A DNA stretch of 64,000 nucleotides from Sphingobacteriales bacterium (GTDB lineage Bacteria > Bacteroidota > Bacteroidia > Chitinophagales > CAIOSU01). The position numbers and the translations under genes are program-made. The DNA lies in NCBI GenBank assembly GCA_027483645.1, contig JAIXUD010000002.1:276547-340546 (forward strand), read 5' to 3'. Within the stretch, counting starts at the first letter, position 1. The number at the start of each line of letters is the position of its first letter. Below the pieces are notes generated by a model. The model had not been told where the DNA came from. It was given only the letters and a program-made list of their open reading frames with translations, and did no database searches. Below, piece by piece: positions 26,237-32,631 of the stretch.

Positions 26237-27034
26237 ATGTATCAACCTAATCTTTTTGCGGGCAAAACCATATTGGTAACGGGCGGCGGCAGCGGTATTG
26301 GCAAGGCCATCGCTAAGCAATACCTACAACTGGGCGCTACGGTGTTTATAGCATCGCGCAAACTGGAAAAGCTGGAGAACGCATTAACAGAATTAGGCCA
26401 AATAGGCGACTGCCGCTATCTGGAGTTGAACATCCGCGATGTGGAGTCGATTAAGGCGGCAGCACAAAACATAAAAGAACAAACCGGCAGGCTGGATGTA
26501 TTGGTGAACAATGCCGGTGGGCAGTTCCCGTCTGCCGCAGAGCTGATAGCCCCGAAAGGTTGGAACGCTGTAATAGAAACCAACCTTACCGGCACTTGGC
26601 TGATGAGCCAAACCTTTGCCATGGAGTTTTTTATGCCACAAAAGGAAGGGGTTATTGTCAATATTATTGCCAACATAGTGCGTGGGTTTCCTGGCATGGC
26701 GCATACTGGTGCTGCGCGTGCGGGGGTGGACAACCTTACCAAAACCCTAGCGGTGGAGTGGGCACCCTACCACATCCGCTTGAATGCCATTGCACCGGGC
26801 ATCATAAAAAGCACTGGCCTCGACCAATATCCGCCCGATTTGCTCAAGGGCCTTGAATCAAAAATACCGATGAAACGCCTCGGCGGAACCGATGAAGTGG
26901 CGCACTTGGCGTTGTTTTTATCCTCGCCGCTATCCAACTATATTACTGGGCAAACCATTTATGTAGATGGCGGCCAAAGCCTTTGGGGCGATGTATGGGA
27001 AGTACCCGATTTTGAACCGAAAGAGAAAATCTAA
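26237..27034 (+). CDS. Short-chain dehydrogenase, enoyl-CoA reductase-like, with altered active site
   Basis: 265 residues. NAD(P)-binding motif TGGGSGIGKA at about 16-25 and NNAGG near residue 92. At the place of the usual YxxxK the sequence reads HTGAARAGVDNLTK, that is T..AR, so both catalytic Tyr and Lys are replaced. This pattern is seen in the 2,4-dienoyl-CoA / peroxisomal trans-2-enoyl-CoA reductase branch, where the classic Tyr is also missing. It likely reduces an unsaturated acyl-CoA or related substrate with NADPH. The YVDGG cofactor-domain end is present. A TATCTTCG -7-like element lies at 26204-26211. Confidence 0.88.
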   Translation: MYQPNLFAGKTILVTGGGSGIGKAIAKQYLQLGATVFIASRKLEKLENALTELGQIGDCRYLELNIRDVESIKAAAQNIKEQTGRLDVLVNNAGGQFPSAAELIAPKGWNAVIETNLTGTWLMSQTFAMEFFMPQKEGVIVNIIANIVRGFPGMAHTGAARAGVDNLTKTLAVEWAPYHIRLNAIAPGIIKSTGLDQYPPDLLKGLESKIPMKRLGGTDEVAHLALFLSSPLSNYITGQTIYVDGGQSLWGDVWEVPDFEPKEKI

Positions 27035-27046
27035 AACTGATACCGT

Positions 27047-27403
27047 ATGCAGTTGCTTATTAAACTTTTGCTCAATGGCCTAGCGGTTTATGCCTTAGCG
27101 GCCATTTTACCAGGCATTACTGTGGATAATTTTTGGCAGGCCATTATTGTTGCGGTAGTATTAGCGGTGCTCAACACGTTGCTTAAGCCTTTGTTGGTTA
27201 TCCTTACCATCCCCATTACCGTGTTTACCCTTGGGTTGTTTTTATTGGTAATAGATGCCTTGATACTTTGGCTGGCGGGCAGTATGCTCGATGGCTTTGC
27301 GGTAGATGGCTTCTGGTGGGCCTTACTGGGCAGCCTTATCTTGGCCCTTATTACCTCAGTACTCGAGAGGTTGGTGTATGATGGGCGAGACAGGCGGAAA
27401 TAG
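27047..27403 (+). CDS. Phage holin family 4 / YvlD-like membrane protein
   Basis: 118 residues with four hydrophobic segments: QLLIKLLLNGLAVYALAAILPGITV, WQAIIVAVVLAVLNTLLKPLLVILTIPI, VFTLGLFLLVIDALILWLAG and WWALLGSLILALITSVLERL. The LNTLLKPLLVILTIPITxxTLGLF stretch is diagnostic of the Phage_hol_4 / DUF360 family, which in free-living bacteria is a chromosomal membrane protein of unknown role rather than a phage holin. It follows the SDR by 12 bases. Confidence 0.85.
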   Translation: MQLLIKLLLNGLAVYALAAILPGITVDNFWQAIIVAVVLAVLNTLLKPLLVILTIPITVFTLGLFLLVIDALILWLAGSMLDGFAVDGFWWALLGSLILALITSVLERLVYDGRDRRK

Positions 27404-27427
27404 CCTGGCAAAAGCCATATTATTTAT

Positions 27428-27703
27428 TTAAGGCCGCGGCCCTTTATTCACCTCATGTTGCTTGCGCCAGCGTAGGCCTTCCCAGCCGCATTGTATGCAC
27501 TTATACCTTTTAAATGGCAGTAGGCCTAGGGTAAATGCTATCACTACGTGGTCGCCAGTATTGCGTTTTTTGCGGGTAAGCTTGCCGCCGCACTGGGGGC
27601 AATCGTTCTTCTCCATCACCCTAAACAGGCGTAGTGAAATAATTACTAAGAAAATGCTACCCAATAGCAACCCTAACAACTCGAGGTCGCTGAAGGTGAA
27701 CAT
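27428..27703 (-). CDS. Membrane-anchored zinc-ribbon protein, about 91 residues
   Basis: One N-terminal helix (LLGLLLGSIFLVIISL) followed by a soluble part with CPQCGG and CIQCGW, a four-Cys zinc ribbon. I start at the ATG at 27703; the frame is also open from a TTG at 27730. The ribbon would face the cytoplasm or periplasm depending on the helix orientation; the basic residues after the helix favour cytoplasm. Function unknown. Confidence 0.7.
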   Translation of the reverse strand: MFTFSDLELLGLLLGSIFLVIISLRLFRVMEKNDCPQCGGKLTRKKRNTGDHVVIAFTLGLLPFKRYKCIQCGWEGLRWRKQHEVNKGPRP

Positions 27704-27740
27704 TCTCTCAAAAGCTATTTTGGTTAACAATTATCCTAAA

Positions 27741-28082
27741 TTAAACATCCAACCAATCGCCATTACCGCGGTATTGCTGCCGCGTGCGGGCCTTTTCCAT
27801 TTCTCTTATTAATATCAACTCCGCAATACCTTCAGCAGCCTCCGAAAAAGAAGCATTGGCTAATACAGCCTTTACCTTCATTTCATTTATATCCAACCGG
27901 TACAGCAAGTACTTCAACTGGTCGGCATCGTTTTCCATCAAGTAAAAAATCTTGTTGGCTACTATACGCTTCAACTGTTCCCACCCTTCGGCTTCGTTAT
28001 TGAATGCTGGTAGGTCGGTGCGGTCAATAGCTAGGTCGCCCGCCAAAAGTGTAATAGTCTCGTTTATTATGTCTTCTGGCAA
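27741..28082 (-). CDS. Conserved hypothetical helical protein, 113 residues
   Basis: Soluble, acidic and helical, beginning MPEDIINETITLLAGDLAID, with LKYLLYRLDINEMKVKAVLA and an AEGIAELILIREMEKARTRQ region. The start is a TTG at 28082, since no ATG occurs until residue 49. The pattern is known to me only as a Bacteroidota protein of unknown function. It is downstream of TIGR02757 on the same strand with a 70-base gap. Confidence 0.65.
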   Translation of the reverse strand: MPEDIINETITLLAGDLAIDRTDLPAFNNEAEGWEQLKRIVANKIFYLMENDADQLKYLLYRLDINEMKVKAVLANASFSEAAEGIAELILIREMEKARTRQQYRGNGDWLDV

Positions 28083-28152
28083 CGCGGAGCAATTAATGCG
28101 GCGGTAAATGTAACAAAAAATGGTTTACTTGATAAATGATTAGCATAAATAC

Positions 28153-28950
28153 CTATATGCGTTCCATTACGCCCATACCGAATAGCGCCAAATCGTATTT
28201 CACGGGGTCTTCAGCATCCATTAGTTTCAGGTTGGCCGTTAGCTCCAGCACGGTATTAAAGTTGGTCTGCTTATGAGTAATGAGGCCCAGTTTGCGGGCT
28301 ACACGCTCCACATGCACATCTAGCGGGCATAGCAATTGGCTGGGTTTTATATCGTGCCACAAGCCAAAGTCTACGCCATTAGGGTCTTTGCGTGCCATCC
28401 AGCGCAGGTACATGCACAACCGCTTGCATGATGAGCCCCGCACCGGTGTGGGTATGTGCTTTTTGGTGCGGTGTGGTGCATCCTCCAAACTAAAAAAATC
28501 GTTGTGAAAGCCAGCCAATGCCTTGCCAATATGCTCATCCGTTGGTGCAAGGTGTCTGCTAAAAGCGGTTTGAAGACTGCTGTGCTGTTGGTAGTGATGC
28601 TTAAGGAACTCCACGAAATACAGCAAATCGGTAGCATTAAAGGTGCGGTGCTTAAACTCGGTAAGCGTCCTTAAATCATTATCAGTATGGTGCAGCATAA
28701 ATTCGTGGGGTGCACCTTGAAATAGCCGCTCCAGCTCCAAGCATTTGTTGATGATGGTTTTGCGCTGGCCCCAAGCCAATACCGCCGCCAGAAACCCCAT
28801 AATTTCCACATCCTCAACCTTAGTATAGCGGTGAGGTATGCTAATAGGGTCTAGCTCGATAAAAGAAGGACAGTTGTACTCCGCCAACTTAGTATCCAGC
28901 AAGGCTTTGATGCGGGGCACTTCGCGGGCAGACAGGGTGGAGAGACTCAT
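28153..28950 (-). CDS. TIGR02757 family protein
   Basis: 265 residues. The segments PIxIPHRYTKxEDVEIMGFLAAVLAWGQRKTII, the HKxxPTPxRGSSCKRLCMYLRWM block with RKD.NGVDFG and CPLDVHVERVARKLGL are characteristic of TIGR02757, a helical family with weak resemblance to HhH-GPD DNA glycosylases. Biochemical role is not established. The ATG follows an exact TAACTTTG promoter element by only 5 bases, so its mRNA is probably leaderless, and the element is joined to a heptad repeat. Confidence 0.9.
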   Translation of the reverse strand: MSLSTLSAREVPRIKALLDTKLAEYNCPSFIELDPISIPHRYTKVEDVEIMGFLAAVLAWGQRKTIINKCLELERLFQGAPHEFMLHHTDNDLRTLTEFKHRTFNATDLLYFVEFLKHHYQQHSSLQTAFSRHLAPTDEHIGKALAGFHNDFFSLEDAPHRTKKHIPTPVRGSSCKRLCMYLRWMARKDPNGVDFGLWHDIKPSQLLCPLDVHVERVARKLGLITHKQTNFNTVLELTANLKLMDAEDPVKYDLALFGMGVMERI

Positions 28951-28955
28951 GGCTA

Positions 28956-28963
28956 CAAAGTTA
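28956..28963 (-). promoter_or_regulatory. -7 element giving a probable leaderless TIGR02757 mRNA
   Basis: TAACTTTG on the minus strand, five bases before the ATG at 28950. It overlaps the first unit of the heptad repeat (GTTACGG, 28960-28966). No -33 TTG is visible at normal spacing. Confidence 0.5.
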
Positions 28964-28994
28964 CGGGTTGCGAGTTACGAGTTACGGGTTAATT
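28960..28994. repeat. Heptad repeat, GTTACGG units (left arm)
   Basis: GTTACGG, GTTGCGA, GTTACGA, GTTACGG, GTTAATT: five exact 7-base steps. The reverse-complement arm lies at 29058-29096, about 65 bases away, so the pair could fold as a long hairpin in the intergenic space between TIGR02757 and trxA. Confidence 0.85.
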
Positions 28995-29057
28995 TCGAAA
29001 TGAAGCAATTGCTATCATCTACATAATAGGCTCTTTTCAAAAAGAACATAAAATCTA

Positions 29058-29096
29058 AAAACCAACTCGCAACCCTTAACTCTTAACCCGTAACTA
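29058..29096. repeat. Heptad repeat, GTTACGG units (right, inverted arm)
   Basis: On the minus strand the sequence reads GTTACGG, GTTAAGA, GTTAAGG, GTTGCGA, GTTGGTT: the same unit as the arm at 28960-28994 in inverted orientation. It ends about 28 bases before the -33 element of trxA. Confidence 0.85.
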
Positions 29097-29123
29097 CAAT
29101 TATGGGAACTTTCTACACCCCAA

Positions 29124-29155
29124 TTTGATTAATTGGTTGTATTACCTTATTTATG
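29124..29155 (+). promoter_or_regulatory. Promoter of the thioredoxin gene
   Basis: TTTG (29124-29127), 20 bases, then TATTTATG (29148-29155), seven of eight matches to TAnnTTTG. RNA start predicted near 29161, about 20 bases before the ATG. Confidence 0.5.
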
Positions 29156-29181
29156 TACTCCGTAAAAAAAATAACAATAAC

Positions 29182-29499
29182 ATGGCGTTACAATTGACCG
29201 ATTCCAACTTCCAGACGGAAGTACTTAGTTCTGATAAAGTATCAATAGTTGACTTTTGGGCTGAGTGGTGTGGACCTTGCCGCGTGGTAGGACCATTCGT
29301 GGAAGAACTTGCTAATGAATATGCAGGACAGGCCGTAATAGGCAAAGTAAACGTGGACGACAATCCTGGTATTTCTGCCAAATATGGCATCCGCAACATC
29401 CCTACCATTTTGTTTATCAAAGGTGGCGAAGTAGTGGACAAGCAAGTGGGCGCCGTGCCTAAAGCCGTGCTTGAGCAAAAATTGAAAGCCCTACTTTAA
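29182..29499 (+). CDS. trxA: Thioredoxin
   Basis: 105 residues from ATG 29182 (MALQLTDSNFQTEV), the standard length. The active site is WCGPCR with Cys30 and Cys33; the cis-Pro loop is IRNIPTILFIKGGEVV. It has no signal peptide and therefore acts in the cytoplasm as a general disulfide reductant fed by thioredoxin reductase. The frame is open upstream to 29125, but that extension covers the promoter. A strong terminator follows. Confidence 0.96.
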   Translation: MALQLTDSNFQTEVLSSDKVSIVDFWAEWCGPCRVVGPFVEELANEYAGQAVIGKVNVDDNPGISAKYGIRNIPTILFIKGGEVVDKQVGAVPKAVLEQKLKALL

Positions 29500-29522
29500 T
29501 AGAGATATTACTACGACCTATG

Positions 29523-29557
29523 AATCCCCCATTGTGCATACGGTGGGGGATTTTTTT
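29523..29557 (+). terminator. Terminator after trxA
   Basis: Nine-base perfect stem AATCCCCCA (29523-29531) with TGGGGGATT (29544-29552), 12-base loop, followed by a T run with one G. Confidence 0.85.
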
Positions 29558-29698
29558 GTTTTATTATCAAGACTGCTTCATTAGATACCATGAGTTGCAA
29601 AATAACTGCCACTTATGGATTCTGTCAATTCTTGTGGCTCCTTCAGGGCGAGTTATCAATCAATCTACTTCGCGTTCGTTGCGGTTAAGATTTGTGTA

Positions 29699-29746
29699 CT
29701 TGATACTTGATACCTGCCTGCCGACAGGCAGGCTCACATCTTGATA
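29699..29746. repeat. TTGATAC heptads with an embedded palindrome
   Basis: Two CTTGATA units (29699-29712) are followed by the palindrome CCTGCCTG-CCGA-CAGGCAGG (29713-29732) and another CTTGATA (29740-29746). It sits just after the stop codon of the minus-strand barrel gene at 29751. Confidence 0.75.
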
Positions 29747-29750
29747 CTAA

Positions 29751-31142
29751 TTAGAAATGAAACCTGAACAGCCCTGTGGCAAATTGGAAATAATCGCGGT
29801 CGGCGATGAAGTAGCTTAATAAGTCGGCGGAGCCTACACCTATTTCGTAGCCGTTATTCTTGCCCACAAATACGTTTACGTACGTTGGCATTACCACCCG
29901 CACCTCGCTAAAGGAAAGGCCTGTGCGGAGGAACACCTTATCCCAGCCATTTACCTCTGCGCCAATGCCAATTACTGGACCCGTGAAGTTTTTGGGCGAT
30001 TGGTTGAGTGGGGCAATCAAATCAAAGTAAGGCGTAACCCGCGGGTGAACTTTATAAGAGGCTCCCAAAATCAACTTGGCGGGTAGCCACTCAATATTTT
30101 TCTCACTACCCTTATAGTAGAATATACCATCGGCTATCAAGTCGTTGAAGGCAGTTTCTAAGCCGTTTTCCAGATCAATGTTATCACTTAAGTTCTCACG
30201 TATCATTACAGGGTTTACTGGCCATTTTATCAAACCGAAATCGTTTAACGACAGGGCAACACGGGCCTTATCCTTATATAACCAAGTAGCCCCAAAGCCG
30301 AAATTGAACCCATGCCCGCTACGGGTGCGGCTGTTGATGTCATCGGGCAGGTTAATTGCGCCCAGGTCTTGCCTTAAATAGGGTATGCGCGATACGTAGC
30401 CACGTATGTCGCCCTCATTAAAGCGTAGCGCCAAGTCTGCCTGGCCATATACATAGCCCAACTTTACACCGCCCAGTAAGGTGTGCTTACTGCTTTTATA
30501 TAGCTCGTGGGCATAGCCTACGTTAACCTCGTGGGTTATGTTTATCTTCAGGTAGCTGTCTTCCAGCAGTTCAAACACCTTCTTCTCGTTCACCTTGCCA
30601 TTATCCATATTGGCCAAAATGATACCTACAACCGTGTCGATATAATTGGCAAAACCATCGCCCTGAAACAATACCTCGTTGGCAAAGTCATTAAAATCCG
30701 TTTCGAAATTAATGTTGCTGCGGATGTTAATCCCGAAGCTGCCAGCCTTTTTGGTGTGGAATGAGAACCCCAAATGGGTAACTTCCATATTTGCACTAAA
30801 CTGTTGACCCAGTATGTTACGGATGGTAAGAGACTCGTCTTTAGGAGTGTTTATCTCGCCATGATTGGTTTGGTAACCCATACGCCTGTGAAAGAGGTTG
30901 CGCTTGATTTCCTCGCTATAAATCATCGTTTCCGTCTGGAAGAAGCCCAAACTAAAGCGGTTGCCTTGCGGACTTTTGAGCGCGAGGTTGGATGGGTGCA
31001 GGGTGAGTGTTTGATACCCAAATTTCCCTACCGAATGGGCATACTCCCGGTGAGCGTTCAAGGGGTTTATTTGCCCTTGCGCCATTGTTGCCGAAAGTAA
31101 TAGCAGCAACATTACGAGCGTATATGTGGTGTGGTTTCGCAC
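29751..31142 (-). CDS. Outer-membrane protein, DUF5723-like
   Basis: 463 residues, GTG start. Signal peptide (…LLLLSATMAQG), then a long run of amphipathic strands typical of an outer-membrane barrel, with the segments HPSNLALKSPQGNRFSLGFFQTE, LGFSFHTKKAGSFGINIRS and a last aromatic strand. This pattern fits the DUF5723 group common in Bacteroidota; its substrate and function are unknown. Alone on its transcript as far as can be seen. Confidence 0.75.
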   Translation of the reverse strand: MRNHTTYTLVMLLLLLSATMAQGQINPLNAHREYAHSVGKFGYQTLTLHPSNLALKSPQGNRFSLGFFQTETMIYSEEIKRNLFHRRMGYQTNHGEINTPKDESLTIRNILGQQFSANMEVTHLGFSFHTKKAGSFGINIRSNINFETDFNDFANEVLFQGDGFANYIDTVVGIILANMDNGKVNEKKVFELLEDSYLKINITHEVNVGYAHELYKSSKHTLLGGVKLGYVYGQADLALRFNEGDIRGYVSRIPYLRQDLGAINLPDDINSRTRSGHGFNFGFGATWLYKDKARVALSLNDFGLIKWPVNPVMIRENLSDNIDLENGLETAFNDLIADGIFYYKGSEKNIEWLPAKLILGASYKVHPRVTPYFDLIAPLNQSPKNFTGPVIGIGAEVNGWDKVFLRTGLSFSEVRVVMPTYVNVFVGKNNGYEIGVGSADLLSYFIADRDYFQFATGLFRFHF

Positions 31143-31240
31143 AGTATTTTCTGGAAAGCAACAGTGGAAGGCAGGTATTAATACAATACGCTAATTGCCG
31201 CTACTTGTTGGGGTTATTGAAAATATTGTGCCATTGTTTA

Positions 31241-31261
31241 GACCAAGGACGAAGGACCATA
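31241..31261. repeat. Heptad repeat, GACCAAG units
   Basis: GACCAAG, GACGAAG, GACCATA. Reverse complement of the GTCCATC/GTCCTTG units at 2858 and 35650. Confidence 0.7.
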
Positions 31262-31300
31262 GCTTGCCTTGCCTTTGGCGATGGGACTGCTTCAGACTTG

Positions 31301-31504
31301 AGTTTTGTCGTTCACGAAATGAGTTATGATGCGGGTTATGAGAGATATAATCCCGCAATCCGTGTTTTAACCACAAAGGGCACCAAGGAAAGCACGAAGG
31401 TAACAAAGCCCGTAATATGTACTTAGTGTTCTCTGTGGTTCTTTTCTTCGTGTGCTTAGTGGTTAATAGTTTTGTCGTTCACGAAGTGAGTATTGGCGTG
31501 GGTT
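31301..31504. repeat. Direct repeats flanking palindromic element B
   Basis: The stretch between the barrel gene and the GNAT gene (31143-31504) contains no gene that I can support. A 37-base sequence beginning AGTTTTGTCGTTCACGAA at 31301 recurs at 31468 with a few changes, and palindrome B (31367-31466) lies exactly between the two copies. Confidence 0.75.
31367..31466. repeat. Palindromic element B built from 9-base units
   Basis: Starts TTAACCACAAAG and ends CTTAGTGGTTAA, with internal CACGAAG/CACCAAG units and the apex GCCCGTAATATGTACTTAG shared with elements A and C. About 100 bases. Confidence 0.85.
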
Positions 31505-31975
31505 TTAAGACAAGATTTTCCCCATCCTGCTATTCAAAAACTCCACCCCATTCACGGTTTTGATGTTCTCTTCTTGCAAATAAAACCCTTTGCTGAGGAA
31601 GAACGGTCGGGCGGTAAGGCTGCTATCAGTAGTGAGTTGGGGGATGTCCAGCAAGCGGGCTTCGGCTTCCAAGGCTTGCAATAGTAACGACGCGATGCCT
31701 TTGCCTTGGTGCAGGTGGTGCACAAATAGAAAGTCCACATAGCCATCCTCCGGTTTTAGGCTAATAAAGCCAGAAATTTCACCATCCGTTTCGGCTACCC
31801 AAACCTTTTGAAGGAGTAAGCCTTCGTCCCATCGTTGGGTATTACGTTCCGGCTTACCCCAGGCTGCTAATTGCTGCGGGCTGTAGTCCTTCCTTGCCAC
31901 CTCATGAACGCTATGGTAGAAGAGCTGGTAGATGGCTTCTATATCGGTGGGGCGGTATGGGCGTATGGTGGGCAT
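31505..31975 (-). CDS. GNAT family N-acetyltransferase
   Basis: 156 residues. The acetyl-CoA pyrophosphate-binding segment reads VHHLHQGKGIASLLLQALEAEA (Q/RxxGxG/A type). The N-terminal IRPYRPTDIEAIYQLFYHSVHEV and the catalytic-strand GYVDFLFVH are typical of GNATs. The substrate is unknown. It starts one base after the stop of the lipoprotein gene upstream. Confidence 0.9.
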   Translation of the reverse strand: MPTIRPYRPTDIEAIYQLFYHSVHEVARKDYSPQQLAAWGKPERNTQRWDEGLLLQKVWVAETDGEISGFISLKPEDGYVDFLFVHHLHQGKGIASLLLQALEAEARLLDIPQLTTDSSLTARPFFLSKGFYLQEENIKTVNGVEFLNSRMGKILS

Positions 31976-31976
31976 C

Positions 31977-32531
31977 CTACAAATCCTGTGAAAGATAGTA
32001 GTAGGTTGGGAAAATGGAGTCGCCCGCCACTTGGTTTACCTTCTTTACCCATTCAGGATATCCATAATCTACTTTTAACGTAGTGTCATTGTGCAATGTG
32101 TACATGGCAAAACCATCCCGAGATTTAGGATAATCTTTTAATCCATAGCTTTTCTCCAGAAAGTCCATATCCAACAGACAATCCGTTTTATAAGACCATA
32201 TTTGCAAAATAGTGTCTGGGTTAGAATAAGTAAAATAATGATATAGGCATTGGCCGTGAAACCAATGAATGATGAAATCTTTATGAAGACTTACCTCACA
32301 CAAATAATTGCTCTTCTCCCTTGGTTGTACATGCCACTTCGTGTAAGAGTCATTACTTACAAAATCGTTGATTCGCTTAGGTGCAGGCGGACTATCAATA
32401 ACCTCTGCATTAACTATCGTTGAAACAACACTATCGCGCTTGGGTATAGGCCGCGTCGGAGCTTCTGTTGTTGGCGGTGTAGTATTCATACAGCCCAAGC
32501 ATAACAAAATAGGTATCCAGAATAGACGCAT
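31977..32531 (-). CDS. Lipoprotein of unknown function, 184 residues
   Basis: The N-terminus MRLFWIPILLCLGCMNTT is a type II signal peptide with Cys14 as lipid-attachment site, followed by a Pro/Thr-rich linker (about 15-45). The rest is an aromatic-rich globular domain without a recognisable motif. It overlaps nothing but is one base from the GNAT gene downstream, so they form one transcript. The gene looks A+T-richer than its neighbours. Confidence 0.7.
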   Translation of the reverse strand: MRLFWIPILLCLGCMNTTPPTTEAPTRPIPKRDSVVSTIVNAEVIDSPPAPKRINDFVSNDSYTKWHVQPREKSNYLCEVSLHKDFIIHWFHGQCLYHYFTYSNPDTILQIWSYKTDCLLDMDFLEKSYGLKDYPKSRDGFAMYTLHNDTTLKVDYGYPEWVKKVNQVAGDSIFPTYYYLSQDL

Positions 32532-32631
32532 GGCTGAGTTTTGCTAAGAACTGTAAATTGAAAAAAATATTATCCACGAAAAAATATTTCACAAGAATTT
32601 GTATTTTTAGCCTTATCTAAAAATAAATTTA

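Noticed and set aside
27047..27403. Prophage signal from the holin family name
   Set aside because: The family is chromosomal and common; no phage genes are nearby.
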